Source: Lachnospiraceae bacterium (GTDB lineage: Bacteria > Bacillota > Clostridia > Lachnospirales > Lachnospiraceae). From it: a DNA stretch of 51,726 nucleotides. The stretch is from the NCBI GenBank assembly GCA_022792535.1, contig JAAWBG010000029.1:1-51726 (forward strand). Reading direction: 5' to 3'. Shown in pieces: positions 33,341-42,775 of this stretch. Positions within the stretch are counted from its first letter, which is position 1, and each line of letters opens with the position of its first letter. The notes beneath the pieces were generated by a model, which saw only the letters and a program-made list of their open reading frames with translations, was not told the DNA's origin and searched no databases. A program made the translations under genes and the position numbers.

Positions 33341-33934
33341 CTATAAGCTACCTTTCGTCGACATAATATCTTTGATCCTGGGATCTTTCTGGGTCCCTTC
33401 ATCCAGAGCTCTTCCAAAAGCTTTGAACAATCCTTCGATCATATGGTGATTGTTCTGTCCAGACAGGATCTTCATATGCAGGTTCATCCCTGCACTGTAA
33501 GAGATCGCATAGAAAAATTCTCTTACCATCTCTGTATCCATATAACCTACCCGCTCTGTGGTAAACTCCCCTTCAAAAGAAAAATAGGGCCTTCCGCTCA
33601 GATCAATGGCACAAAGGACCAATGTCTCGTCCATAGGCAGAATACAGCTTCCATAGCGCTTGATTCCTCTTTTATCCCTCAATGCAATTCGAATGGCATT
33701 TCCTAAGGCAATGCCGGTATCCTCAATAGTATGATGCGTATCCACAATCAGATCCCCTGTCACATGAACTTTCAGATCAAAAAATCCATGACGTGCAAAT
33801 CCATCTAACATATGGTCAAAAAATCCGATCCCAGTGTTCAGCTGAGCATTCCCGCTGCCATCCAGATTCAAGGTAAGATTGATATCTGTCTCTTTTGTCT
33901 TTCGGTGCTGTTTTGCAATTCTCTCTGCAGCCAT
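33341..33934 (-). CDS. hisB: Imidazoleglycerol-phosphate dehydratase
   Basis: A 197-residue enzyme for the sixth step of histidine synthesis. Metal-binding histidines appear in GFFDHMLDGFARHG, DTHHTIEDTGIALG and SGQNNHHMIEGLFKAFGRAL; the middle has LPMDETLVLCAIDLSGRPY. It is monofunctional, without a phosphatase domain. The start is ATG at 33934, behind AAGGAG; the longer frame overlaps the hisD stop region and adds a poorly conserved end. Confidence 0.93.
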   Translation of the reverse strand: MAAERIAKQHRKTKETDINLTLNLDGSGNAQLNTGIGFFDHMLDGFARHGFFDLKVHVTGDLIVDTHHTIEDTGIALGNAIRIALRDKRGIKRYGSCILPMDETLVLCAIDLSGRPYFSFEGEFTTERVGYMDTEMVREFFYAISYSAGMNLHMKILSGQNNHHMIEGLFKAFGRALDEGTQKDPRIKDIMSTKGSL

Positions 33935-33962
33935 TATTCTTCTCCTTATATCCTGACGCTGA

Positions 33963-35258
33963 TTATTTTTCTTCAAATCTTACTTTAATCGAATTTGCAT
34001 GGGCCGTCAACTGTTCTGAGGCGGCAAATTGTACAATATCCTGGTAAATTGGTTCCAGAGCCTCTCTGGAATAGGAGATAATACTGGATTTTTTTATAAA
34101 ATCATCTACGCTTAAGGGAGAGAAAAATTTTGCCGTGCCATTGGTGGGAAGCACATGATTAGGCCCTGCAAAGTAATCCCCTAAAGGCTCGCTTGCATAC
34201 TCTCCTAAAAAGATGGCCCCGGCATTTCGAATCTTCATCATGGTCTCAAAAGGACGCTCCGTTAAGATCTCCAAATGTTCTGAGGCAATCTCATTTGCAG
34301 TTTCCACAGCCTCTTCCATATCTTTTGCCACAAGAATATATCCATAATTTTCCAAAGACTTTTCTATGATCTCTTTCCGGGAAAGTTCTGCTGTAAAACG
34401 CTCCACTTCCAAGGACACCTGCTCTGCCAGTTTCTCACTGTCTGTAATTAAGATGGCGCTTGCAAGTTCATCATGTTCTGCCTGGGACAGCAAGTCGGCA
34501 GCCGCATATCTGGGATTCGCCTTCTCATCTGCCAGCACCAAAATTTCACTGGGGCCTGCAATGGAATCTATGCTCACATGTCCAAACACTGCTTTTTTTG
34601 CAAGAGCCACATAGATATTTCCCGGTCCCACAATCTTATCTACCTTCGGTATGCTTTCTGTTCCAAAGGCCAGAGCCGCTACAGCCTGAGCCCCTCCTGC
34701 CTTATAGATCTCATCTACCCCTGCTAAGTCTGCCGCCGCCAAAGTAGCTGGATTTACTTTTCCATCTTTGCCGCAGGGCGTTGTCATAACAATCCTTTCC
34801 ACTCCCGCAACTTTTGCCGGAAGTACATTCATAAGCACAGAGGAAGGGTATGCTGCCTTCCCTCCCGGCACATAGACGCCCACGCGAGCAAGAGCCGTCA
34901 CTTTCTGTCCCAGCATCACCCCGTCCGGCCGGCTGTCAAACCAACTGTACTGTTTCTGCTTCTCATGATAAGCCTTAATATTTTCCAAAGATTTCTTCAT
35001 GACATCAATCAAGGCGGGATCTGTGAGACGATACCCTTCCTCAATCTCTTCTCTGGTCACTTTTACCGTTTCCTGTGTCACCTTAGCTCCATCAAATTGT
35101 TCTGTATAAGTAAATAACCCTTGATCGCCATTTTGACGCACCTGCTCAATAATCTCGTTAACCTGCTCTTCATACTGCTTATAGCTGTTGGGGCTTCGCT
35201 GCAATAAATTTTCCAGAAGATTCTTTTTGGTATCTTCCGTCAATTTTAAGATTCTCAT
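33963..35258 (-). CDS. hisD: Histidinol dehydrogenase
   Basis: A 431-residue NAD-dependent enzyme for the last two steps of histidine synthesis. ARVGVYVPGGKAAYPSSVLM, KAGGAQAVAALAFGTESIP, VGPGNIYVALAKK, DSIAGPSEILVLAD and LLSQAEHDELA (with the zinc/catalytic residues) are all typical, as is AGPNHVLPTNGTAKF near the end. Start: ATG at 35258 (MRILKLTED) because AAGGAAGAAGG lies directly before it. The hisD-hisG interval (35259-35365) is 107 bases and AT-rich. Confidence 0.95.
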   Translation of the reverse strand: MRILKLTEDTKKNLLENLLQRSPNSYKQYEEQVNEIIEQVRQNGDQGLFTYTEQFDGAKVTQETVKVTREEIEEGYRLTDPALIDVMKKSLENIKAYHEKQKQYSWFDSRPDGVMLGQKVTALARVGVYVPGGKAAYPSSVLMNVLPAKVAGVERIVMTTPCGKDGKVNPATLAAADLAGVDEIYKAGGAQAVAALAFGTESIPKVDKIVGPGNIYVALAKKAVFGHVSIDSIAGPSEILVLADEKANPRYAAADLLSQAEHDELASAILITDSEKLAEQVSLEVERFTAELSRKEIIEKSLENYGYILVAKDMEEAVETANEIASEHLEILTERPFETMMKIRNAGAIFLGEYASEPLGDYFAGPNHVLPTNGTAKFFSPLSVDDFIKKSSIISYSREALEPIYQDIVQFAASEQLTAHANSIKVRFEEK

Positions 35259-35365
35259 AAGCCTTCTTCCTTTCTTTCTAAATGATACCTGCAATAGACT
35301 GGATATACAAAACTTTAAAAATTCTATGCAGAATCAATTTCATGACTTTTCTTTCTATATCAGTA

Positions 35366-36001
35366 CTATAATACTTTTTTTAAATCCTGTATTAATTTTG
35401 TGATTCGCTCATTTTCCATTTTCATGCTGACCTGGTTTACCACCATTCTGGCAGAAAGAGGACAGACTTCCTCCAACACGCCCAGTCCGTTTTCCCGCAA
35501 AGTAGAACCCGTCTCCACAATATCCACAATCACCTCAGACAATCCCACAATGGGGGCCAGTTCAATGGAACCATTCAATTTGATGATCTCCACTGTCTGA
35601 TGCTTCTTATTGTAGAAATAATCTTTTGCAATTCTCGGATATTTGGTGGCTACCCGGATCAGCTCATGATGCTGCAGCAGCTCCTTTGCTTCCTTTGGAC
35701 CGCAGACACACATACGGCAGGCTCCAAATCCCAGATCCAGCACCTCATAAATATTCCGTCCTTCCTCCAGAATCGTGTCCTTTCCCACCACGCCGATATC
35801 TGCCGCCCCATATTCTACATAAGTGGGCACGTCCGGCCCTTTGGCCAGAAAAAATTTTAATTTTAATTCTTCATTGACAAAGATCAATTTTCTGGTGTCC
35901 TTGTCTTTCATTTCCTGACAGGTAATCCCTATCTGTTCAAAAGCCGCCAATGTCTGCTTGGCAAGTCTCCCTTTTCCCAGTGCAAATGTTAAATATCTCA
36001 T
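35366..36001 (-). CDS. hisG: ATP phosphoribosyltransferase catalytic subunit, short form
   Basis: A 211-residue short HisG, which needs HisZ as regulatory subunit. [21 protein letters not shown] is the typical start; [15 protein letters not shown], then [14 protein letters not shown] and [25 protein letters not shown] are the PRPP-binding and active-site blocks. It catalyses the first committed step of histidine synthesis and is the usual target of histidine feedback. Start ATG at 36001 behind GGAGGAAAGT, which overlaps the hisZ stop. Confidence 0.95.
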   Translation of the reverse strand: MRYLTFALGKGRLAKQTLAAFEQIGITCQEMKDKDTRKLIFVNEELKLKFFLAKGPDVPTYVEYGAADIGVVGKDTILEEGRNIYEVLDLGFGACRMCVCGPKEAKELLQHHELIRVATKYPRIAKDYFYNKKHQTVEIIKLNGSIELAPIVGLSEVIVDIVETGSTLRENGLGVLEEVCPLSARMVVNQVSMKMENERITKLIQDLKKVL

Positions 36002-36012
36002 ACTTTCCTCCA

Positions 36013-37197
36013 TTACAGAAACAAAACTTCCGATATATGCATACGTTTGGCATATTCCTCATAAGCTTCCTGTGTTTTCTGTTCTTCCCATTTTACAAGA
36101 GATACGCATTTATCCTGTTCCCGCAGCTTCTGTGCCTCTTGGATCGCCTCTTTCTGCTTTCCTTCCTGATATACGAAAAGAACCCCATGATCGTGGATCG
36201 GAATCTTCACTTTCTGCCGAGACAGCGCGGCTAACAGCTGATCAATCACCACTGCAAATCCAATAGAAGGCGCATCTTTTCCAAAATAAGTCAGCAGCTT
36301 GTCATACCGTCCTCCCTTTACAATGGGTTCTCCGCTTCCAAAAGTATAACCAGCAAATATGATACCTGTATAATAATGATAACTGCTCAGCATACCAAGC
36401 TCAATGGAAATATACTTTTCCACTCCATAGCATTTCAAAACATAGTTCAATGCTTCCAGCCGCTCCAGGGCATTTAGAATCACTGGGTAATCTGCAGATA
36501 GTTCCTTAGCCCTTTTGATCATATCCTCCGGCATACAGATATTTCCCAGCATAAAGAATAATTCTTTCAAAGGTTCTGATATATGCAGGGCGTCTAACAA
36601 TTCTTCCACGCCGAAAAAGTTCTTATTAAAGATCAATTCCATCAATTCTGTTTCTGTCTCTTCTTCCAACTCAGCCGCCTGCACCAAACCCTTAAAAAAA
36701 TCCACATGGCCCACTCCGATTTGAAATTCCTTTAAGCCTGCCACTTTAAGGGCATAAACCACAAGAGCCAAGATCTCTGCGTCTGCTTCCACAGAATTAT
36801 CCCCGATCAATTCTGCTCCTAACTGGGTAGTTTCCTTCAATCTGCCTTGATAACTGCTGTTATTGATAAAGGTATTCCCCATATAGCAGAGACGCACTGG
36901 AAATTCTTCTTCCTCATAATACTTTGCCACGCATCTTGCAACAGAAGGGGTGATATCTGGCCTCAGCACCAAAGTATTTCCTTCCCGGTCAAAAAACTTG
37001 TATAAATCTTTGGAAGGGGTAGTCCCTATCTCCCGACTAAAAATATCAAAAAATTCAAAGGTAGGCGTCTCAATCGCACCGTATCCATATTTTTTCAACA
37101 GATCGTGCAGATTTTCCTGCAAAATCAGCTTCCGCGCACACTCTCTGTTGTATATATCCCGGACGCCTTCCGGCGTATGCAGTAATTTCCGTCTCAT
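36013..37197 (-). CDS. hisZ: ATP phosphoribosyltransferase regulatory subunit
   Basis: A 394-residue HisRS-like protein without tRNA-binding role. [18 protein letters not shown] and [15 protein letters not shown] resemble the class II synthetase motif 1; [19 protein letters not shown] is motif 2; [23 protein letters not shown] is motif 3. It binds short HisG and confers histidine inhibition. First gene of the operon. Start ATG at 37197, ten bases after AAAGGA; the longer frame starts inside the palindromic operator region. Confidence 0.93.
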   Translation of the reverse strand: MRRKLLHTPEGVRDIYNRECARKLILQENLHDLLKKYGYGAIETPTFEFFDIFSREIGTTPSKDLYKFFDREGNTLVLRPDITPSVARCVAKYYEEEEFPVRLCYMGNTFINNSSYQGRLKETTQLGAELIGDNSVEADAEILALVVYALKVAGLKEFQIGVGHVDFFKGLVQAAELEEETETELMELIFNKNFFGVEELLDALHISEPLKELFFMLGNICMPEDMIKRAKELSADYPVILNALERLEALNYVLKCYGVEKYISIELGMLSSYHYYTGIIFAGYTFGSGEPIVKGGRYDKLLTYFGKDAPSIGFAVVIDQLLAALSRQKVKIPIHDHGVLFVYQEGKQKEAIQEAQKLREQDKCVSLVKWEEQKTQEAYEEYAKRMHISEVLFL

Positions 37198-37230
37198 GGC
37201 ATAATGTCCTTTCCTCTTTCTCTGTTGCTT

Positions 37231-37256
37231 TAACAAATTAACGCGTTAATTTGTTA
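37231..37256 (-). promoter_or_regulatory. 26-bp perfect palindrome in the his leader
   Basis: A perfect palindrome centred on AACGCGTT with arms TAACAAATTAACG lies between the his promoter and hisZ. It is about 35 bases downstream of the -10, within the 5' leader, so it could be a repressor operator (roadblock) or an RNA hairpin. A TrpR/YerC-like histidine regulator is a candidate by analogy only. Confidence 0.55.
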
Positions 37257-37290
37257 TCATGCTACTATATTATCAAGATAAATTATCTGT

Positions 37291-37319
37291 ATTATACAAA
37301 AAAGCGCTATTTTTGTCAA
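37291..37319 (-). promoter_or_regulatory. Consensus promoter of the his operon
   Basis: Minus-strand TTGACA (37314-37319) and TATAAT (37291-37296) with a 17-base spacer, both perfect matches to the sigma-A consensus. The TGA of recU is part of the -35 hexamer. No T-box or attenuator was recognised. Confidence 0.85.
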
Positions 37320-37849
37320 CCGCGTCTTTCCAGATCTTTTTGCACCATATCCAGATAGGGAACCAGCAGTCCGCCTTTGGAAGTAATAAAGTACTCTGGT
37401 TCTAATTCCTCATAGCGAAAACTTTTTCGTCCGCCCTCTTCTGCCCGTTTCCAAAACTCTATCAATTTCTTATGGCGCAGATAATAGAATTCATTTCTGT
37501 GAGAATAAAAAATTAATAGAAAGGAGATTCCCATCTGCATCTCAAACTGTTCCATAAACTGAATCTGATGAGGGTGAATATTCTGCAGGGGAAAAGTATC
37601 TGTGCGGCATTCTTTTGCATCAAAACATACGGGGATTCCCTGAACTGCTCCAATATAATCCACGGTACTTTTTTGATCAAAATAGGCCAGAGTGATATGC
37701 CGGCTGTCCTTATCAATCCGAACCGGCGTAATAGGCGTAGGCACTTTCTGGATCAATGCTAGTCCGTGTTCCGCATATTTTTCGTTGGTGAGATTGATAA
37801 ATTCTTCCAGGGTAGACCCCCGCAGCCCCCTTGAGTTCCATGTTGCCAT
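37316..37849 (-). CDS. recU: Holliday junction resolvase RecU
   Basis: A 177-residue protein of the Gram-positive RecU family. NSRGLRGSTLEEFINLTNEK is the N-terminal signature; STVDYIGAVQGIPVCFDAKE carries the catalytic D and E-x-K; TDTFPLQNIHPHQIQFMEQF is the next family block. It cuts four-way DNA junctions in recombinational repair and chromosome segregation. Start ATG at 37849 behind AAAGGAAAACGAA. It follows the UvrD-like helicase gene by 39 bases, probably in the same transcript. Often recU is next to a penicillin-binding protein gene; not here. Confidence 0.85.
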   Translation of the reverse strand: MATWNSRGLRGSTLEEFINLTNEKYAEHGLALIQKVPTPITPVRIDKDSRHITLAYFDQKSTVDYIGAVQGIPVCFDAKECRTDTFPLQNIHPHQIQFMEQFEMQMGISFLLIFYSHRNEFYYLRHKKLIEFWKRAEEGGRKSFRYEELEPEYFITSKGGLLVPYLDMVQKDLERRG

Positions 37850-37888
37850 TTCGTTTTCCTTTCTCTGAAAATCTTATATCTCAAGCAG

Positions 37889-39778
37889 TCAAAAGCAGCT
37901 CCCTTCAGCTTCTTTTTGCATTTCTTCCACAAATCTGGAGACATCTATTTCCCGTCCATGATATTTTTTCACACTGTGAACGTGAAGAGATTCCTTTGCT
38001 CTGGTGATTCCCACATAAAAGATCCTGCGTTCTTCCTCAATATCTGCATCCAGCATTGCCTTTTTATAGGGCATCAGTTCTTCATTTGCATCTAAGATAT
38101 GTACCACAGGATATTCCAATCCTTTCGCGCTGTGAAAGGTGGCCAGAGAAACACAGTCTGTCAGCAAATTCTGCTCTTTTCTCTGCCTCTGCAGCTCTTT
38201 TGTATATTCTTCCATATGAGCGAACCATTCTTCATAGGTGGCAAAAGCTCTGGCATCTTCATGGAGTTCATCTAATACCTGAATCAGCTCTTCTCCATTG
38301 ATCCTCCGGTATTCTGCATAACTATGCAGAAACTCTTCATAGCCCATTCCCATGCGGATATAATTGACAGCCCCATAAGGTTTTATCCTGCTTAACACCC
38401 GCAGATCTGCCTCTAACTGTTCGATTCGTTCTGCCACCCAATGCTGTTTTTTCTCATAAAAATATTCTGCCCATACATCAAAAGCCACCGTTTCCTCTTC
38501 CAGACTGTCTCTGGTAATATAACGGTTGGGGCGGTTCATGATCATCAGCAGATCTCTTCGCATCCGGCTTCCCATTGCAAGGCGGATATAAGTTAAAATA
38601 TCCCTGGCAATCCAGTGTTCATAGAGATTGGGAATATTGTCTCTGGTGCGGAATGGAATATTATATGCCATAAGCTGAGACATCAGCATTCTGGGCTGGG
38701 TGTTTGTCCGAAATAACACTGCAAAGTCCTGATACCTGCGTCCCTGGCTGCATCCTTTTAGAATACAGTCCACAATTGCTCTGCCTTCCTCCTGCTGACT
38801 CTCCCACAAAAAATAATTTACCCTTCGTCTGCTATCCTCATCTCTGGCAGAATCTGCTTTCTCTGAATTTTGAGAGAAAGATCGGACTTTTTTCTCAAAT
38901 CGTTTCTTGTTATGAGAGATCAAACATAAAGAAGTCTGTACCACCTCAGGCCTGGAGCGGTAATTGGTATCCAAAAGCACCCGCTCTGTCTCAGGATAAG
39001 ACGTCTCAAATCCCAGCATCAGCTCTGGTTTTGCCCCACGAAAACGATAGATGGATTGATCGTCATCCCCCACCACAAAAAGATTATTTTCCGGCAGCGC
39101 CAGCATTTTCACAATCTCAAACTGAATCTGGTTAATATCCTGGAACTCATCAATCAGAATATATTGAAATTTGCGCTGCCATCCTGCAAGAATATCTTTT
39201 CTCTGATCGAATAATTCATAGCAGTACACCAGCATATCGTCAAAATCAATCAGCCTCTGCTGTTTCATCTTATTCTCATATTTTTGATAAATTTCCTGGA
39301 AGATCTCCTGTCCGCAGCTTTTGGAATAATAATGTTTCAGGGAAACGCCTGTGTTTTTTACCAGACTGATCTCCCCTAACAGATCTCCAATCAATTCCTT
39401 TTCATCTTCATACTCCATATGCATGGACCGAATGATCTCACCCATTAGCTGAAACCGCTGTTCTTCCCGAATAATATTTCCTCCGTGAAATCCATATGCA
39501 TATTTCAGCACCTGAAAAAAGACAGCATGAAAGGTCCCGAAAGTCACTGGATATTTCTTCTTTCCCATCCGATAAAAAAAGCGTTCTTTCATTTCCGCCG
39601 CCGCTGCCTTGGTAAAGGTAACCACCAGAATATGAGAGGGATCTATCCCTTGATCTGTGATCATCGTTCTGATCCGCTCTGTAATCACGGTGGTTTTTCC
39701 TGACCCCGGACCTGCCAGTACAAGCATAGGTCCGGTAGTATGCGCAATTGCCTTCTTCTGTGCTTTGTTAAACTCCAT
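37889..39778 (-). CDS. UvrD/PcrA-type superfamily 1 DNA helicase
   Basis: A 629-residue helicase. Walker A is LVLAGPGSGKTTVITERI; motif Ia VVTFTKAAAAEMKER; motif II ILIDEFQDINQIQ; motif III VVGDDDQSIYRFRGA; motif IV LDTNYRSRP; motif V SLATFHSAKGLEYPVVHI; motif VI RRIFYVGITRAKESLHVH. It is shorter than PcrA (about 730), lacking much of the 2B subdomain. It unwinds 3'-5' in repair or displacement of proteins. Start ATG at 39778 (MEFNKAQ) with GAGG before it, rather than the TTG at 39799. It follows gltX by about 24 bases. Confidence 0.88.
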   Translation of the reverse strand: MEFNKAQKKAIAHTTGPMLVLAGPGSGKTTVITERIRTMITDQGIDPSHILVVTFTKAAAAEMKERFFYRMGKKKYPVTFGTFHAVFFQVLKYAYGFHGGNIIREEQRFQLMGEIIRSMHMEYEDEKELIGDLLGEISLVKNTGVSLKHYYSKSCGQEIFQEIYQKYENKMKQQRLIDFDDMLVYCYELFDQRKDILAGWQRKFQYILIDEFQDINQIQFEIVKMLALPENNLFVVGDDDQSIYRFRGAKPELMLGFETSYPETERVLLDTNYRSRPEVVQTSLCLISHNKKRFEKKVRSFSQNSEKADSARDEDSRRRVNYFLWESQQEEGRAIVDCILKGCSQGRRYQDFAVLFRTNTQPRMLMSQLMAYNIPFRTRDNIPNLYEHWIARDILTYIRLAMGSRMRRDLLMIMNRPNRYITRDSLEEETVAFDVWAEYFYEKKQHWVAERIEQLEADLRVLSRIKPYGAVNYIRMGMGYEEFLHSYAEYRRINGEELIQVLDELHEDARAFATYEEWFAHMEEYTKELQRQRKEQNLLTDCVSLATFHSAKGLEYPVVHILDANEELMPYKKAMLDADIEEERRIFYVGITRAKESLHVHSVKKYHGREIDVSRFVEEMQKEAEGSCF

Positions 39779-39802
39779 ATATGGTAATTCCTCTTTCAAA
39801 CA

Positions 39803-41269
39803 TTAATTTGAAAGTTCTGTTTCTAACTTTCCAATGGCAGTTTTCAGCCGCAGCACAGACTCTTCTTTTCCCAAAATTTCCATCAATTCTGTAGCGCCTC
39901 CCGGCGTCATCTGTTTTCCGGAAACTGCCGTACGTACCGGCCACATCACATAGCCATTCTTACATCCCTTTTCTGCCACATAGCTGCAGAGCGTCTCATA
40001 CAGGGCGTCATTGGAGTAATCTTCCTGCGCCTCCAGGACAGGCAGAAGTTCCCGCAGTACTTCCAGGGAAGATTCCGGGCTGGTCTTCATCTTTTTGTGG
40101 GCATACATGGAGATCTCATATTCTGGCACCTGTTCAAAAAAGTCTACATGATCTGCAATTTCCGGGAAGGTCTCAATTCTGGTTTTTACCATCCCTGCAA
40201 TTTTTTTCAGATCATATTCTTTGTGAATTGCCTGTTTTAAATAAGGCTCTGCCATCTCATAAAATTGATCAAAGTCCATAGCCTTCAGATATTCTCCGTT
40301 CATCCATTTTAGTTTTACCATATCAAATACTGCCGGAGATTTGCTGATTCTGTGATAGTCAAATTCCTGGATCAGTTCTTCCAGGGAAAAGATTTCCCGA
40401 TTGTCTTCCGGGCTCCATCCCAAAAGAGCGATAAAGTTTACGACTGCCTCTGTCACAAACCCCTGTTCCAGAAGATCTTCAAAAGACGCGTGTCCGCTTC
40501 GTTTGGACAGTTTCTTGTGATTCTCATCTGTGATCAGAGGCAGATGGATATAAACCGGGGATTCCCATCCAAATGCATCATAGAGACGCTGATATTTGGG
40601 AGATGAGGACAGATACTCATTTCCACGTACCACATGGGTGATATTCATCGTGTGATCATCCACCACATTTGCAAAATTATAGGTAGGATACCCATCGGAT
40701 TTGATCAGAATCATATCGTCTAATTCTGCATTCTCTACGGTGATGTCTCCATACAATTCATCATGAAAAGTGGTGGTTCCTTCTCTCGGAATGTTCTGGC
40801 GGATTACAAAAGGTTTTCCTGCCGCAAGATTCCTTTCCACTTCCTCTTTTGAAAGAGACAGACAGTGTTTGTCATACATCATAATCTCTTTGCCTTCCAC
40901 AATCTCTGTCTTCAAAGTCTCTAACCGTTCTTTCTCACAGAAACAATAATATGCCTCGCCCTTTTCCACCAGCTCTTTTGCATATTTCATATAGATTCCT
41001 GTCTGCATTCGTTCACTCTGTATATAAGGACCAAAGCCACCGTCTCTGTCAGGACCTTCGTCATGTTTTAATCCTGTCTTGTCTAAGGTGCGGTAAATAA
41101 TCTCTGTGGCTCCTTCCACAAACCGCTCCTGGTCTGTATCCTCAATCCGCAGCATGAAATCTCCTCCTGCATGTTTTGCAATTAAGAATTCATACAGTGC
41201 AGAGCGCAGATTTCCCACATGCATTTTTCCTGTGGGACTTGGCGCATATCTTGTTCTTACTTTACTCAT
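39803..41269 (-). CDS. gltX: Glutamyl-tRNA synthetase
   Basis: A 488-residue class I synthetase. [21 protein letters not shown] holds the HIGH-like motif (HVGN) and [15 protein letters not shown] holds [25 protein letters not shown] is the conserved ATP/glutamate region. [10 protein letters not shown] may mark a zinc-like knuckle typical of many GluRS. The C-terminal anticodon domain is complete. Start: ATG at 41269, which is seven bases after GGAG; the ATG at 41275 is too close. Confidence 0.93.
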   Translation of the reverse strand: MSKVRTRYAPSPTGKMHVGNLRSALYEFLIAKHAGGDFMLRIEDTDQERFVEGATEIIYRTLDKTGLKHDEGPDRDGGFGPYIQSERMQTGIYMKYAKELVEKGEAYYCFCEKERLETLKTEIVEGKEIMMYDKHCLSLSKEEVERNLAAGKPFVIRQNIPREGTTTFHDELYGDITVENAELDDMILIKSDGYPTYNFANVVDDHTMNITHVVRGNEYLSSSPKYQRLYDAFGWESPVYIHLPLITDENHKKLSKRSGHASFEDLLEQGFVTEAVVNFIALLGWSPEDNREIFSLEELIQEFDYHRISKSPAVFDMVKLKWMNGEYLKAMDFDQFYEMAEPYLKQAIHKEYDLKKIAGMVKTRIETFPEIADHVDFFEQVPEYEISMYAHKKMKTSPESSLEVLRELLPVLEAQEDYSNDALYETLCSYVAEKGCKNGYVMWPVRTAVSGKQMTPGGATELMEILGKEESVLRLKTAIGKLETELSN

Positions 41270-41317
41270 GTTCATTCTCCTTTATCTTTCTGCCCATCTC
41301 TCAAATCTATCGTATTT

Positions 41318-41482
41318 TTAGATTTCCACATTAAAGAAATCCAGCATGTAGGCTACCTCAGATAATCCGATTGCTGCATCGTGAATCAGGCCCAAATCTT
41401 TTTCCTGAAAGCCCTTTTCCAACTGCTGTTTGGAAATTTCAAACATTTCCCTCAAATCTTCTTCCTTGATATCCGTATCCAT
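41318..41482 (-). CDS. Small acidic protein of unknown function
   Basis: A 54-residue protein: MDTDIKEEDLREMFEISKQQ then an acidic helical run ending in AAIGLSEVAYMLDFFNVEI. Strong AGGAAGGAG before the ATG at 41482 supports translation. No membrane segment; family unrecognised. It is 48 bases upstream of gltX and may share its transcript. Confidence 0.5.
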   Translation of the reverse strand: MDTDIKEEDLREMFEISKQQLEKGFQEKDLGLIHDAAIGLSEVAYMLDFFNVEI

Positions 41483-41551
41483 TTTGCTCTCCTTCCTAAA
41501 TTCCATATATATATATTCTGGGTATCAAAAACAGAGCTATTTCTACCCACA

Positions 41552-41620
41552 ATCAGGGTGTCCAAAGGTGATTTTCAAATTGTCAGCGTAAACTGCATTC
41601 TCACCTTTTGACACCCTGAT
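41552..41620. repeat. Palindromic element, related copy 3
   Basis: ATCAGGGTGTCCAAAGGTGA and TCACCTTTTGACACCCTGAT form a 20-base arm pair with one mismatch around a 29-base centre. The GGGTGTC-AAAG core is that of copies 1 and 2, but flanks differ. It lies between the small gene and hsp20 and has no coding potential. Confidence 0.65.
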
Positions 41621-41695
41621 GCTATTATACAACGATTTGTGCTTAATAAAAAGAACTTCTTGCATAAAATATGAAAATAATCTATCTATGCCGCC

Positions 41696-42145
41696 TTACT
41701 GAATGGAAATGTATTTTTTCTCCTCCACTGCCGGAACCTCTTTTTTGGGAACCATCAATTTTAAAATCCCATTTTCAAAGCTGGCATGAATATCTTCCTG
41801 TGTCACGTTCTTTCCTACGTAAAAACTTCTCTGGCAGCTTCCCATATAGCGTTCCCTGCGCACAAATTTTCCGTTTTCATCTTTCTCTTCCTTATTGGCG
41901 CTGCGCTCTGCTGTCACCGTCAGGTAACCGTCTTTTAAATCTGCTTTCAGATCCTTTTTCTCATAACCGGGCAGCTCTATCTCCATCTGGTATTTGTCTC
42001 CCAGATCCTGGATATCCGTGGACATACAGGAAACATTGCTCATTCGCTCAAAGGGTGAACGAAATGCATCCCGGAACATGCTGTCAAAAGAATCATTGAA
42101 AAAATCATTGCTGAGATTTGTATTGAAAATACTTGGTACTAACAT
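41696..42145 (-). CDS. Hsp20/alpha-crystallin small heat shock protein
   Basis: A 149-residue chaperone of the small heat shock family. The N-terminus is Phe-rich (NDFFNDSFDSMFRDAF). The alpha-crystallin domain runs from about residue 45: STDIQDLGDKYQMEIELPGY, DLKDGYLTVTAERS, YMGSCQRSFYVGKNV and SFENGILKLMVPK (the family G-I-L-x-L motif). The tail has IxI-like KYISIQ. It holds unfolded proteins. ATG at 42145 behind GGAGG. A CIRCE operator upstream implies HrcA control. Confidence 0.9.
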   Translation of the reverse strand: MLVPSIFNTNLSNDFFNDSFDSMFRDAFRSPFERMSNVSCMSTDIQDLGDKYQMEIELPGYEKKDLKADLKDGYLTVTAERSANKEEKDENGKFVRRERYMGSCQRSFYVGKNVTQEDIHASFENGILKLMVPKKEVPAVEEKKYISIQ

Positions 42146-42294
42146 AAGTCCTTCCTCCTTCATATGTTTCCATGTGTTACATGTATTATCTGTTTTTTTA
42201 GTTTCTTATATTCCAAAGATATCTCAAGGATTTTCCTCTGTCAGATCTTGTCTCACTGTCCATCATTCCTTTGATCTATCTTTGTTCTATACGT

Positions 42295-42323
42295 ACTATA
42301 ACATATGTTGTTAGCACTGTCAA
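42295..42323 (-). promoter_or_regulatory. Promoter of the hsp20 gene
   Basis: Minus-strand TTGACA (42318-42323) and TATAGT (42295-42300) with a 17-base spacer. The -35 lies within the CIRCE element. Confidence 0.8.
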
Positions 42324-42337
42324 TGGGTGAGTGCTAA
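42311..42337. promoter_or_regulatory. CIRCE operator (HrcA binding site)
   Basis: TTAGCACTG-N9-GAGTGCTAA matches the CIRCE consensus TTAGCACTC-N9-GAGTGCTAA in 17 of 18 arm positions. It overlaps the -35 of the hsp20 promoter, so HrcA binding would block transcription until heat stress. Confidence 0.9.
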
Positions 42338-42439
42338 TATTTTCAGATTTTTTTGCAATAGTATACAAAACAGATGCTTCGTGTTATAATATGATCATTC
42401 AGACAGAAAAACACTGCAAAATGTAAGGAAAACAAAAAT

Positions 42440-42714
42440 ATGAACAACATAGAACTTATCCCGCTCACAGGTATCTTATTCAATCACAAAAAGATAGCGG
42501 AGCCATTAATGACAGCGAAAATGGTTACTCCTATGCATTTTTAGAAATCAGTGTCGGTATCTTCCGGGAATCTATCCCAGAAGATATCTCAGAAATGATA
42601 ACAGAAGCCGCTATGAATGAGGAAACCATGACTACGGACGAGATGGAATATGAACGAAAAAAAGCAGAACACTGGGCAACGATCGGTATTGGAGTGAAAA
42701 ATTATTACCGATAA
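42440..42714 (+). pseudogene. Small unknown gene broken by a frameshift
   Basis: ATG at 42440 with an AAGG site starts MNNIELIPLTGILFNHKK, which soon ends in a stop. Another frame from near a run of five A residues (about 42489) continues SGAINDSENGYSYAFLEISV, then GIFRESIPEDISEMITEA and AEHWATIGIGVKNYYR to 42714. The amino-acid pattern looks coding in both parts, so a single indel is likely. The product would be about 90 residues; I do not recognise it. No similar gene is in the window. Confidence 0.45.
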
Positions 42715-42775
42715 GTTTATATCTGTAAATTTTTCAAAATTCATCTTCTTTCAGTAAATTTCTTGCTAGTCATTC

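Noticed and set aside
37198..37319. T-box or histidine attenuator before hisZ
   Set aside because: The leader is about 85 bases with no T-box sequence and no His-codon-rich leader peptide.
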